64,000 bases of DNA from Lacicoccus halitifaciens (GCF_040544485.1 NZ_JBDZDV010000002.1:124001-188000); one strand, 5' to 3'. Positions 52,372 to 61,353 are shown, counted from the first letter of the stretch. The notes: generated from the sequence alone by a model not told the origin. Program-made: numbers and translations.

Positions 52372-52872
52372 ATGAAAAGAATATTTCACAGGTTTGAAGA
52401 AGGTTTCCTGATCGCCACGCTGGTGCTCATGGTCGCCCTGATTTTCGGCCAGGTCGTCGGCCGCTACGTCTTCCAGAGTGCACCGAGCTGGACGGAGGAA
52501 TTCGCAAGATACATCCATATATTCCAGGTTTGGATCGGTGCAGGATATGCAGTCAAAATACGCGAGCATATCCGTGTCACCGCCTTCGTCGGGATGTTCA
52601 ACGGCACACCGCGGAAAGTGATGGACATCGCAGCGACGGTCATCTGGTTTTTATTCGTCGTCCTCGTCGCAATCTTCGGCACCCAGCTCGTGATGGCCTC
52701 ATTCCAGTATGAACAGGTCTCGCCTGCGTCGCAGATACCCATCTGGATCGTCTATCTCGCAGTGCCGCTCGGGGCCGTCAGCATGACTGTCCGCCTCATC
52801 CAGCAGTTCGTTGATATTTTACGCCGGGATTACTCCAACATCAAAGAAGAGGAAAAGGAGGCACCTCTATGA
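52372..52872 (+). CDS. dctQ: TRAP transporter small membrane subunit DctQ
   Basis: 166 aa with four transmembrane helices and the family motif APSWTEEFARYIHIFQVWIG in the second segment. Bridges DctP and DctM. Its end overlaps the DctM start by four bases. Confidence 0.92.
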   Translation: MKRIFHRFEEGFLIATLVLMVALIFGQVVGRYVFQSAPSWTEEFARYIHIFQVWIGAGYAVKIREHIRVTAFVGMFNGTPRKVMDIAATVIWFLFVVLVAIFGTQLVMASFQYEQVSPASQIPIWIVYLAVPLGAVSMTVRLIQQFVDILRRDYSNIKEEEKEAPL

Positions 52873-54158
52873 ATATAATGCTCATACTGTTCGGCGTTCT
52901 GATCGTCTGCTTTTTGATCGGGGTCCCGATTGCGATTTCACTGGGTGTCTCGGCACTCGTTGCGATATGGTTCGGCACGGATCTGCCGATCAACCTGATT
53001 GCGCAGAAAGCATTCACGTCCCTCGACTCCTTCTCGCTGCTCGCAATCCCATTCTTCATCCTTGCAGGGGTGCTGATGGGAAGGGGCGGGATATCGAGAC
53101 GCTTGCTTGACCTTGCGACCGCACTCGTTGGCTGGGTCACAGGCGGGCTGTCGCTTGTGACGATCGTTGCATGCATGTTCTTTGCCGCGATCGCAGGGTC
53201 CGGTCCGGCCACCGTCGCCGCCATCGGAAGCTTCATGATCCCGGCGATGATCGCCAATAAATATCATGTGGGCTTCTCTGCCGCGGTGCCTGCTGCAGCC
53301 GGATCCATCGGTGTCATACTGCCGCCTTCGATCCCCTTCGTCGTCTACGGCGCGGTCGGGAGCGTCTCGGTCGGTGCGATGTTTCTGGCCGGCATACTGC
53401 CGGGGCTGCTGATCGGCACTGCACTCTTGATCACAGCCTACCTGATCTCGAAGAAGCGTGACTACAAGCCGCAGGAAGGTGCGGAAAAGTTCGTCTTTAA
53501 AGATGTGCTGAAGGCGACGTGGGAAGCCAAATGGGCGCTGCTCGTCCCCGTCATCATCCTCGGCGGTATATACGGCGGCATCTTCTCGCCTACCGAGGCT
53601 GCGGTGACCGCGGTGGTCTATGCGGTCATCGTCGGTGTATTCATCTATAAGGAACTCGACTGGAAAGCGTTGTATGATGCTTTCATGGAGACGATCATCA
53701 TCAACGTGACGACGATGATCATCATCAGCTTCTCGGTGTCGTTCGCCTTCTTCATGACGCTTGAACAGATACCGAATATGATCGCAGAGAACTTGATGGC
53801 GCTCACATCAAATCCGATTTTCATACTGACTTTGATCGTCATACTTCTGCTGATCGTCGGCATGTTCATCGATACGATTTCTGCACTGATCATCCTGACG
53901 CCGATACTGCTGCCCGTCGTCACATCCGTCGGCATCGACCCGGTCCACTTCGGTGTGGTCCTTGTCGTGGCACTTGCGATCGGCTTCGTCACACCGCCGC
54001 TCGGGGTGAACCTGTTCGTTGCTTCAAGCGTCGGCAAGGTCAAGTTCGAACAGGTCGCCGTCGGCGTGCTGCCTTTCGTTGCAGTGATGATTTTATGCCT
54101 GCTCATACTCGCATTCGTGCCGGCAATCTCGATGTTCCTGCCGAACCTGGCGGAATAA
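52869..54158 (+). CDS. dctM: TRAP transporter large membrane subunit DctM
   Basis: 429 aa, about 12 transmembrane helices. GSGPATVAAIGSFMIPAM, PAAAGSIGVILPPSIPFV and VTPPLGVNLFVASS are classic motifs of the TRAP large subunit, which drives sodium-coupled import of carboxylates. Last gene of the operon that starts at 47855, closed by a strong terminator. Confidence 0.95.
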   Translation: MNIMLILFGVLIVCFLIGVPIAISLGVSALVAIWFGTDLPINLIAQKAFTSLDSFSLLAIPFFILAGVLMGRGGISRRLLDLATALVGWVTGGLSLVTIVACMFFAAIAGSGPATVAAIGSFMIPAMIANKYHVGFSAAVPAAAGSIGVILPPSIPFVVYGAVGSVSVGAMFLAGILPGLLIGTALLITAYLISKKRDYKPQEGAEKFVFKDVLKATWEAKWALLVPVIILGGIYGGIFSPTEAAVTAVVYAVIVGVFIYKELDWKALYDAFMETIIINVTTMIIISFSVSFAFFMTLEQIPNMIAENLMALTSNPIFILTLIVILLLIVGMFIDTISALIILTPILLPVVTSVGIDPVHFGVVLVVALAIGFVTPPLGVNLFVASSVGKVKFEQVAVGVLPFVAVMILCLLILAFVPAISMFLPNLAE

Positions 54159-54172
54159 GCGTCGGCAAACTG

Positions 54173-54213
54173 AATCAGCAGGTAGTGGATATCCACTCCC
54201 TGCTGATTTTTTA
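54173..54213 (+). terminator. terminator of the TRAP operon
   Basis: AATCAGCAGG / CCTGCTGATT with an inner AGTGGATATCCACT hairpin, then TTTTT. Confidence 0.85.
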
Positions 54214-54233
54214 TATATTCAATTCCCTGCTTC

Positions 54234-54614
54234 TTATCCGGCTTCCTTCACCGCAAAGTAGTTATCCTCATCATCCGAAAAATTGAAGACGCGCCCGTCC
54301 GGGGTTTTGACGATCTCCCCGCACCGGATGCCTTTATTGTTCAAATCGGCATACAGCGCATCCAGATCTTTCACTCGGAACATCAATGAAGGGGTATCGA
54401 GATTCACTTCATGGCCGGTTTCCCTTATGAATTCCTTGTCGAAGATCACGATACTCGTCTCTGAATTCAGGCTCGGTGCCACTTCGACCGATTTATAATC
54501 ATCGTAGATGAGATCCTCCGATCTGATGACGAACCCGAGGTCCTTCGTCCAAAACGCCACGGACTGGTCCTGATTATCCACATACAGCATGACACTTTCC
54601 AAACCGTCTATCAT
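54234..54614 (-). CDS. glyoxalase/VOC-domain protein
   Basis: 126 aa, single vicinal oxygen chelate module (VMLYVDNQDQSVAFWTKDLGFV, LMFRVKDLDALYADLNNKGI, NFSDDEDNYFAVKE). Small proteins of this type bind antibiotics or act as lyases; the first-strand metal His is replaced (VMLYVDN), so it may be a binding protein rather than an enzyme. RBS GGAGGGGG. Convergent with the TRAP operon. Confidence 0.8.
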   Translation of the reverse strand: MIDGLESVMLYVDNQDQSVAFWTKDLGFVIRSEDLIYDDYKSVEVAPSLNSETSIVIFDKEFIRETGHEVNLDTPSLMFRVKDLDALYADLNNKGIRCGEIVKTPDGRVFNFSDDEDNYFAVKEAG

Positions 54615-54696
54615 ACAAACTCCCCCTCCTAAGTACTGCCTTACAATTCAATTATAAGTATCAGTTTACTATTACACAAATTTAAATAATAAAAAA

Positions 54697-54725
54697 CAGC
54701 TCCCCGCCGGCATGGCAGGGAGCTG
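54697..54725 (-). terminator. terminator of the 51-aa gene
   Basis: CAGCTCCC / GGGAGCTG with a 13-base loop; on the minus strand followed by TTTTTTA. Confidence 0.85.
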
Positions 54726-54735
54726 CTCCGTATAT

Positions 54736-54891
54736 TCATTTTTTCTGGACAGAATGGATGATTACATCTTCACCGTGACGCCGGCGGCTGATTTTCCTGG
54801 CATCGGCAGAACTGCGTGCTGGGATTTCATAAGTCTCTTTCCCGCCGTCTTTTTCCATCGTCACGATAAAGCATTTGGTGCCGCATCTCAT
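54736..54891 (-). CDS. small basic protein with CxxxC pair, unknown function
   Basis: 51 aa from ATG 54891 (AAAGGGTG nine bases upstream; an ATG two codons earlier is too close). It begins MRCGTKCFIVTMEKDGGKE and ends in EDVIIHSVQKK with an RRRH stretch between. Compact alpha/beta-like composition with two cysteines at the N-terminus. No known family. Its RBS, own terminator and position after the YfcC-type gene on the same strand support coding. Confidence 0.6.
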   Translation of the reverse strand: MRCGTKCFIVTMEKDGGKETYEIPARSSADARKISRRRHGEDVIIHSVQKK

Positions 54892-54916
54892 GTTCATGCA
54901 CCCTTTCATTCATGAT

Positions 54917-56317
54917 TTAGAACGGGCCGTAGTCAATGAAGAACGCAATGACCAGGAACACCGCCGCTGCCCCGTACCACAGCAGAAGCAACGGCCAGAT
55001 GAACTTCAGCCAGTCCGTATACTTGATCTGTGCGATCGCAAGTGCCGCCATGAAGTATCCGGATGTCGGATAGAAGATGTTTGAGAAGCCGTCACCGAAC
55101 TGGAAGGCAAGCACCGCGGTCTGTCTCGTCATTTCCGCAAGATCCACGAGCCCGACCATGATCGGCATGGTCGCAGCCGCCTGTCCGCTTCCTGAAGGGA
55201 TCAGGAAGTTCAGGAGGCCCTGTACGATCATCATGGCGACCGGCACAAGCCAGTCCGGCAGGAACGTAATGACGAGGCTCAGTCCGTGGACGACGGTGTC
55301 CATGATGGAACCGTCCTCGAGCACCACGGAAACCGCACGGGCGACCCCGACGATCAGGGCGCCGAGAAGGATGTTCCTGATGCCTTCATTCATCGCTTCG
55401 GCAATTTTTGAAGGTCCGAGCCCTCCGATGAGGCCGACGATCAGCCCCGTCATGATGTAGAAGCCGGCAAGTTCGATGAAGTACCACTGGTACTGGAAGA
55501 TGCCGAACAGCATGAAGCCGAGCGCCGCGATGAACACCCATGTCGCAACGACCGTGCGCGTGCTGACTTCCCTGATGTCGTCGTCCTTTTCGGTGAACTG
55601 CGAATCGTCCACATCATCCGTGATCAGAGATTTGCTGGGATCTTTCTGTACACGTTTGATGTAGTAGGTGACGAACAGTATACCGATGATCGTCATCACA
55701 AGCAATACAATTGCACGGTAACCCATACCCGAGAACAGCGGAAGCTCCGCAATCGTCTGGGCTGTTCCAAGGTTCGCCGGCGCCGTCAGCGCCACCGAGA
55801 AACCGACGACGGTCGCGATCAGCACCGTCGCGGTCGCCGCCATCCTGTCAAAACCGAGCCGCAGGAATAAAGGCAGCAGGGCAGGCAGGAAAATCAGCGA
55901 TGATTCTATGTTGCCCGTCAATGCCACGAAAAGGGCAAGGGGCACAATGATCGTCGGGATGATCAGGAGACCTTTATCCCCGAACTGCTTGATCAGGAAG
56001 TTGATGATCAGATCGATGACCCCCGCTTTTTCAATGACCCGGAACATTGCACCGATGGCCATGATACCGAAGATGATGATGACCGTCTGCTCCACACCGC
56101 GCGGGATGGCCGTCATGAATTCGAATATCCCGACCGGGCTCTGTTGTATGTATTCAAAGGTGTTCGGGATGATGACGGAGCGCCCGTCCACTTCCTCACG
56201 GTCGAACTCCCCCGCCGGGACTATGTATGATGCGATGGCGCCCAGGGTGATGAGGATGAAGAGGATGACGTAGATATGCGGCATCTCAAATTTGCGTTTA
56301 GTCGTACTTTTTGCCAA
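54917..56317 (-). CDS. YfcC/DcuC-family membrane carrier
   Basis: 466 aa with a TTG start at 56317 (TTGGAGG upstream). Starts KRKFEMPHIYVILF, has about 12 transmembrane segments and the motifs PAGEFDREEVDGR, GSGQAAATMPIM and FGDGFSNIFYPTSGY, which define the YfcC family (C4-dicarboxylate/arginine-type carriers). Substrate may be a basic amino acid or a carboxylate; family-level only. Separate from the TRAP operon by strand. Confidence 0.87.
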   Translation of the reverse strand: MAKSTTKRKFEMPHIYVILFILITLGAIASYIVPAGEFDREEVDGRSVIIPNTFEYIQQSPVGIFEFMTAIPRGVEQTVIIIFGIMAIGAMFRVIEKAGVIDLIINFLIKQFGDKGLLIIPTIIVPLALFVALTGNIESSLIFLPALLPLFLRLGFDRMAATATVLIATVVGFSVALTAPANLGTAQTIAELPLFSGMGYRAIVLLVMTIIGILFVTYYIKRVQKDPSKSLITDDVDDSQFTEKDDDIREVSTRTVVATWVFIAALGFMLFGIFQYQWYFIELAGFYIMTGLIVGLIGGLGPSKIAEAMNEGIRNILLGALIVGVARAVSVVLEDGSIMDTVVHGLSLVITFLPDWLVPVAMMIVQGLLNFLIPSGSGQAAATMPIMVGLVDLAEMTRQTAVLAFQFGDGFSNIFYPTSGYFMAALAIAQIKYTDWLKFIWPLLLLWYGAAAVFLVIAFFIDYGPF

Positions 56318-56540
56318 TTTTAAAACCTCCAATCAATATTTTAAAAATTAAAACAACTCACATAAAAGCTATTATTACACAAGTTTCCGGTAAATGGGAG
56401 GTCATTTCAACTTTTGATTTAAAAATTCGTGTAAATTTATAAAAATGGGAAATTTAATTTTTATATGATGAAGGGATATATTTATTGACGTAAAGGGTAA
56501 CATTAGATAGAGGGGTGGGCGAAGAGAGGGAGGATTCTTA

Positions 56541-57893
56541 ATGGAGCGAATCATCAGTTATCATCATGAGATTGAAATGGCACTGGAGAAAAAGGACGGC
56601 CCGGCTTTCAGGGATGTATTCCTGAACCTGCATCCGATGGACCAGGCCGCCATATATCTGGATCTGGATGCCCGTGACCACCGCCAGATCCAGGAGTTCC
56701 TGTCCCCGAAGGAGTTTTCCGCCGTCTTCCAGGCACTCGACTTGGAACATCAGGAAGTCGCCGTCGAAGATATGGATGACGAGTACATCGCGCACATGTT
56801 CGATGCCATGTATGCCGATAATGTCGCCGATTTCCTCGAGGAACAGACACCTGGTTACCGGGAGAGGGTCATATCCCTCATGTCCCGGGAGGGCAGCGAA
56901 GAAGTGAGGGAGCTCCTCAACTATACGGAGGACAGCGCCGGGACGATCATGACCAAAGAGTATATCACCGCAGGGGAACATGAAACCGTCGGCGCGGTCA
57001 TCGAGCAACTCAGGGCGGAAGCCTCACACGCCGAGACCATCTATTATGTGTACATCATTGATGAGGCCCACCGTTTAAAAGGCGTCGCTTCATTGAGGGA
57101 CATGCTCATGGCCGGTGAAGACGATGAAATTGGGTCACTCATGCGGACCAACGTCATTTCGGTGAAAGTGGACGACGACCAGGAGGATGTCGCCAAAGTG
57201 ATACAGAAGTACAACTTGAGCGCCCTGCCCGTTGTCACGGAATACGGACTGCTTGCGGGCATCGTCACGGTGGATGATATCCTCGATGTCGTACATATTG
57301 AAATCGAGGAGGATTTCGGGGAACTTGGTACGACAAGGGGCGCGATGGACCATAAACTCACCATCTTCCAGTCCGCAAAAAAGCGCGGTCCGTGGATTCT
57401 TGTCCTGATGCTTCTCGGCATGATCACGGCAAATATCATCGGGGCATTCGAAGAGACGCTGGAAGCCGTCGTGCTGTTGTCGGCGTTTATTCCCCTGATC
57501 ATGGATTCCGCCGGAAACACCGGCACCCAGGCCCTCACCGTCGCCGTCCGCAACCTGGCGCTCGGCAACATCGGCCCGGGTACGATACTCCGGACACTAT
57601 GGCGGGAACTCGGGACGGGATTCCTGATCGGGCTGGCATGCTCGGTTGCACTGATGATCCTCATCCCGATATTCTATCCCGACGGCGGCATGATCTTCGC
57701 CGTCATCGTGGGGCTGACACTGGTCGCGACGCTGAGCGTTTCCGCCGTCGTCGGCGCCGTCATCCCGCTCATCATCAAAAAACTGAACATCGACCCGGCG
57801 GTCGCATCCGGCCCCTTCATCACCACGATCAACGACATCATGGGGCTGCTCATTTATTTCACGATCGCCACGACGATGCTCAGTTATATTTGA
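56541..57893 (+). CDS. mgtE: magnesium transporter MgtE
   Basis: 450 aa. N-terminal helical MgtE_N domain (residues 1-130), two CBS domains (135-260) that sense cytosolic Mg, a plug helix and five transmembrane segments (about 290-450) with the selectivity region FIPLIMDSAGNTGTQALTV. Gated channel for Mg uptake. GGAGGGAGG precedes the ATG. I see no M-box riboswitch in the 200-bp upstream region. Confidence 0.95.
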   Translation: MERIISYHHEIEMALEKKDGPAFRDVFLNLHPMDQAAIYLDLDARDHRQIQEFLSPKEFSAVFQALDLEHQEVAVEDMDDEYIAHMFDAMYADNVADFLEEQTPGYRERVISLMSREGSEEVRELLNYTEDSAGTIMTKEYITAGEHETVGAVIEQLRAEASHAETIYYVYIIDEAHRLKGVASLRDMLMAGEDDEIGSLMRTNVISVKVDDDQEDVAKVIQKYNLSALPVVTEYGLLAGIVTVDDILDVVHIEIEEDFGELGTTRGAMDHKLTIFQSAKKRGPWILVLMLLGMITANIIGAFEETLEAVVLLSAFIPLIMDSAGNTGTQALTVAVRNLALGNIGPGTILRTLWRELGTGFLIGLACSVALMILIPIFYPDGGMIFAVIVGLTLVATLSVSAVVGAVIPLIIKKLNIDPAVASGPFITTINDIMGLLIYFTIATTMLSYI

Positions 57894-57897
57894 AACT

Positions 57898-57918
57898 CCG
57901 CCCGGCAGGCGGGGTTTT
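57898..57918 (+). terminator. terminator of mgtE
   Basis: CCGCC / GGCGG with a five-base loop, then GGTTTT, immediately after the mgtE stop. Confidence 0.7.
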
Positions 57919-58187
57919 ATTGGGCCTGGCGGGAGTTTGCGGTATAACTTGGGTGGCGGGTTGTGAGTTATGCCGCAAATGCCCTCGAAACGACATAACT
58001 TGGCTGTCAGAGCACTACTTGTGTCACAAACGCCCTCTAAACGACATAACTTGCCTGACAAGGTACCACTTATGCCGCAAATGCCTTCCAAACGACATAA
58101 CTTGCCTGTCAGTACCTTACTTATGTCACAAATGCCCTCGAAACGACATAACTCGGGCTGCAGGAGGTAACTTATGCCGCAAGCGTC
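57916..58187. repeat. tandem array of 51-bp dyad-bearing units (array 1)
   Basis: Units start at 57967, 58018, 58069, 58120 and 58171 (last one partial), an exact 51-bp period; a degenerate earlier copy is in register at 57916. Each has left arm TTATG(C/T)C, a conserved loop ACAAATGCCCTCGAAAC-like segment and right arm CGACATAAC. Left arms alternate strictly between TGCCGC and TGTCAC, i.e. a 102-bp higher-order repeat. Located between convergent mgtE and the ABC binding-protein gene. Open in several frames because 51 is a multiple of three. Confidence 0.9.
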
Positions 58188-58224
58188 CACCAACAAAAAA
58201 AGAGGCCGCGCATTCGCGCAGCCT
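58176..58224. repeat. 49-bp direct repeat, left copy (includes terminator of the ABC binding-protein gene)
   Basis: 47 of 49 bases match 60039-60087. Contains GTCCACCAAC, seven As and the hairpin GAGGCCGCGCATTCGCGC, which on the minus strand ends in seven Ts and serves as terminator of the gene at 58245. Its first bases also belong to the last unit of array 1. Confidence 0.9.
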
Positions 58225-58244
58225 CCAGTAGATGGGGGGGTTAA

Positions 58245-59915
58245 TCATTTTACATTTTTAAAATCGAATTCGCCGTATGGACTGATGCGAATATCTTTTA
58301 TATGATCTAAATGTGCATTATAATCTGTCGGATGCAATATAAAGATTGCGGGTGCTTCTTCAATAAGGATTTCCTGCACTTGTTCGTATATTCCTTGACG
58401 CTTCTCGAGATCTGCTTCCTGTCTGCCCTCATCCATCAATCTATCTGCTTCATCATTGCTGAAGTACATGAAGTTTGCACCAGGATTACTACTGTCTGAG
58501 TGGAAAACCGGTCGGATGCCATTGTCCGGGTCTCCCGTGGAATTCCCCCAACTCATGATATAAAGATCATGTTCCTGGTTGCCGAGAGCGTCCAAAAATG
58601 AACCCCACTCCAGCTGGACAATTTCAAGATCAATACCGATTTCCTGAAGAGATTCCTGAAGCCATACTGCTGTATCAACACGCTGCGGGTTGTCATCATT
58701 TACATACATTTTCAAACCGAAACCATCCCCATAGCCTGCTTCCTCAAGCAATCTTTGAGCTTCATCCAAATCATACTCTAAAGACTTCAATTCTTCATGA
58801 TGTCCAAATATTTCCGGGGCGAGCGGCGATACGGCTTCAATTCCCGCATCATCGTATACCCCTTCAATAACCGCTTCCTTATTGAATGCATGAGTGATTG
58901 CCTGACGAACTCTTTTATCCTGGAGAATTTCACTTTCCGTATTCATCCCGATATATTCGAGTGCCACCGTCTGAGTTTCTACAAGTGCCGTATCTTCGTT
59001 CGACTCCAGACGTTCCTTGTCACTTGGCGGTACATCACCAATAACCTCTGCTGCATTGGTTTCAATCTCTGCGATACGGGAACCCGTTTCCGGTACTACC
59101 CTGAGTATCAACTGATCGATATTCACTTGTCCGTTCCAGTATTCGTCATTTCTCACAAGCACAGTGCTTTCGCCCGGCGTACGTGCATCAAACTCCAAAT
59201 ATCCTGTGCCGACTGGATGTTCTTCCACGACACTACCTGCAAACTGAGAGATTTCTTCTGCAATTTCCTGGTATTCTTCTCCACCCTCAGCTCGGATTTC
59301 ATAATACTCCTCCACTGAAATATCGATTTCTGCTTCTTCCAAAGCAAACTCGTAATCTTCATTAATCTGTTCCCTGGATATAATATCCCCTGCACCGTGA
59401 CTTAAATGACTTAGAAGCGGCTGAAACGGATATTCAGTTTTTATTTCTACTATGTAATCATCAATCACTGTTACCTCTTCAATCATTTCAAGAACATGAG
59501 CGCGTGAAGCAGCACGTCCCGGGTCGAGCAGGCGATCAAAATTTGCTTTAACGACTTCTGCATTGAACTCAGACCCATCATGGAAAGTCACACCTTCCTG
59601 CAAAGTGAATTGCCAGGTCAGCTCATCAAGTTGCTCCCATTCAGTTGCAAGTGAAGGAATAATTTCAAACTCATTATTCTGTTTAACAAGTCCTTCAAAG
59701 ATATGTTCTCTGATTCTTTCAGATGGCGTATCGTTACTTCCATGAGGGTCAACGGAAACAGCGTCTGATGGTAATGACAATTCAATGGACCTATCCCCGG
59801 TTTCTTCTTGTGCTCCCTCTGCCTGTGCTTCTTCCTCCATGTTTCCATCATCAGAGCAGGCCCCAAGAATTAAAAACAGCGCGAGTAACAAAGTTACTGT
59901 TGAAAATCTCTTCAT
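58245..59915 (-). CDS. ABC transporter substrate-binding lipoprotein (peptide/nickel type, SBP_bac_5)
   Basis: 556 aa. Signal peptide with lipobox ILGAC, acidic linker, then the dipeptide/oligopeptide-binding fold (SLPSDAVSVDPHGSNDTPSERI, YNGQ-like WNGQVNI, QAITHAFNKEAVIEGVY, NSTGDPDNGIRPVFH). Probably binds glutathione-like or oligopeptide ligands outside the cell. No permease or ATPase genes lie beside it, so it is an orphan binding protein. The gene lies between two 49-bp direct repeats, indicating later insertion next to the methyltransferase gene. Confidence 0.9.
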   Translation of the reverse strand: MKRFSTVTLLLALFLILGACSDDGNMEEEAQAEGAQEETGDRSIELSLPSDAVSVDPHGSNDTPSERIREHIFEGLVKQNNEFEIIPSLATEWEQLDELTWQFTLQEGVTFHDGSEFNAEVVKANFDRLLDPGRAASRAHVLEMIEEVTVIDDYIVEIKTEYPFQPLLSHLSHGAGDIISREQINEDYEFALEEAEIDISVEEYYEIRAEGGEEYQEIAEEISQFAGSVVEEHPVGTGYLEFDARTPGESTVLVRNDEYWNGQVNIDQLILRVVPETGSRIAEIETNAAEVIGDVPPSDKERLESNEDTALVETQTVALEYIGMNTESEILQDKRVRQAITHAFNKEAVIEGVYDDAGIEAVSPLAPEIFGHHEELKSLEYDLDEAQRLLEEAGYGDGFGLKMYVNDDNPQRVDTAVWLQESLQEIGIDLEIVQLEWGSFLDALGNQEHDLYIMSWGNSTGDPDNGIRPVFHSDSSNPGANFMYFSNDEADRLMDEGRQEADLEKRQGIYEQVQEILIEEAPAIFILHPTDYNAHLDHIKDIRISPYGEFDFKNVK

Positions 59916-60038
59916 TTCTCAATCCCTACCTTTTTAATACGCTTTATATCCTATATTATCACTATGAATTAGAAAGAAGTCAATCATCTTCAGAGAATTT
60001 CCGGTAATTCAGGGAAATAAAGTTTTTCAAGAAGTTTT

Positions 60039-60087
60039 GCCACAAGCGTCCACCAACAAAAAAAGAGGCCGCGCATTCGCGCGGCCT
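60039..60087. repeat. 49-bp direct repeat, right copy (terminator of the methyltransferase gene)
   Basis: Matches 58176-58224 at 47 of 49 positions. On the minus strand the GC-rich hairpin followed by seven Ts terminates the gene at 60103. The preceding bases, TTGCCACAAGCG, resemble a unit start of array 1. Confidence 0.9.
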
Positions 60088-60102
60088 TCGTTCTTTATTC
60101 CA

Positions 60103-61236
60103 TTATTTACCCCAGACTTCGTCTGCAATCTCCTTGACGAGTTCAAGCTTCGCCCACTGTTCCTGCTCAGTCAGGTTGTTGCCTTCCTCAGTGGAGGCGA
60201 ATCCGCACTGCGGGCTGATGCACAGTCTGTCCTTATCGATATACTTCGCCGCTTCCTCGATGCGGCCTTTGATTTCTTCCTTATCTTCAAGCTCCGGCAC
60301 TTTCGAAGAGATCAGGCCGAGCACGACCACTTTATCGCCGCTCACTTTTGACAGTGATTCGAATCCGCCGGCACGCTCCGTATCGAATTCAAGGTAATAG
60401 CCTTCCACGTTTTCTTCGCCGAAAAGAATATCCGCAACTTTGTCATACGCCCCGGAGGATGCCCAAGTTGAACGGTAGTTTCCGCGGCATACGTGCGTGG
60501 TGATCACGAGGTCTTCAGGTGCGCCTTCGATTGCCTTGTTGTTCACGCCCACATATTTCCGGCTCAGGCTTTCAACCGTGAAGTCGCCCGCCATGTTCTT
60601 CCAGTAGTCCTCATCGACGATCATGCCCCACGTGCAGTCGTCGAGCTGCAGGTTGCGGCAGCCTGCGTCATACAATTCTTTAATAAACGTCTGATAGGCT
60701 TTCGCAATGTCCTCGAGCAGTTCTTCTTCATTCGGATAGATTTTCTCGGTCGCTTCCCTGTTGTCCGGACGGAGCAGCTCCGCCAGGAACTGGGCCGGTG
60801 CAGGAATCGTCTGTCTTGCGATGACTTCATCATCCGCAAACTGATTGACGAATTTGAAATGCTCGATGAACGGATGCCCCGACCCGCCGAGCTTGCCCGT
60901 CAGACGTGCGGACTCTGCGCGCGTTTCGACTTCAGCGAACTGGTAGCCTTCATCGACTTCCACTTTCTCCATGCCTTCAAGGCCCCACATGAAATCAAGA
61001 TGCCACCATGATCTGCGGAATTCCCCGTCCGTGATTGCCTTCAGGCCGATCTCCTTCTGCTTCTCGATCAGCTCTTCGATCGCTTCATCTTCAACCGATT
61101 TCAGTTCCTCTGCAGAAATCGTGTTTTTGGCGAATGCATCACGTGCTTCCTTCAATCGCAGCGGGCGCAAAAAGCTGCCCACGTTATCAAATCTGTAAGG
61201 TGCAGTTTTTCGTTCATTTATATTTTTCACAGTCAT
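60103..61236 (-). CDS. cobalamin-independent methionine synthase-like methyltransferase (YxjG/YxjH type)
   Basis: 377 aa corresponding to the C-terminal catalytic half of MetE. Zinc ligands typical of MetE-C are present: His and Cys in THVCRGN, Glu in YYLEFDTE and Cys in ISPQCGFAS. The N-terminal block DNVGSFLRPLRLKEAR is characteristic of the YxjG/YxjH group, whose methyl donor is uncertain because the N-terminal folate half is missing. No S-box riboswitch upstream; instead a divergent LysR gene probably regulates it. Confidence 0.9.
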   Translation of the reverse strand: MTVKNINERKTAPYRFDNVGSFLRPLRLKEARDAFAKNTISAEELKSVEDEAIEELIEKQKEIGLKAITDGEFRRSWWHLDFMWGLEGMEKVEVDEGYQFAEVETRAESARLTGKLGGSGHPFIEHFKFVNQFADDEVIARQTIPAPAQFLAELLRPDNREATEKIYPNEEELLEDIAKAYQTFIKELYDAGCRNLQLDDCTWGMIVDEDYWKNMAGDFTVESLSRKYVGVNNKAIEGAPEDLVITTHVCRGNYRSTWASSGAYDKVADILFGEENVEGYYLEFDTERAGGFESLSKVSGDKVVVLGLISSKVPELEDKEEIKGRIEEAAKYIDKDRLCISPQCGFASTEEGNNLTEQEQWAKLELVKEIADEVWGK

Positions 61237-61322
61237 ATCTGGCCACTCCTCTATTGTTTATTGGTATCTCAAGGTTAACACACCCCTGAGAGATAGCATA
61301 AGAGTTTAAATTCATGTCTCGC

Positions 61323-61353
61323 TATAGCTTTAAGCTATATCTTAAGGTATAAT
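61323..61353. promoter_or_regulatory. LysR-type operator and -10 region between methyltransferase and regulator genes
   Basis: TATAGCTTTAAGCTATA (61323-61339) is a 17-base perfect palindrome of T-N11-A type, overlapped by a second imperfect one (TATATCTTAAGGTATA, 61336-61351). TATAAT at 61348-61353 could be the -10 for the LysR gene, so the sites would allow autoregulation. Confidence 0.6.

Noticed and set aside
56340..56540. M-box magnesium riboswitch before mgtE
   Set aside because: I cannot find the conserved helices in the 200-bp region.
57597..58196. Open frames across array 1 on both strands, including a 66-codon plus-strand frame and a minus-strand frame of 199 codons with 17-residue repeats
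   Set aside because: A 51-bp period keeps frames open on both strands; there is no ribosome site at their starts, and the minus-strand frame runs into mgtE in antisense. I treat the array as non-coding.
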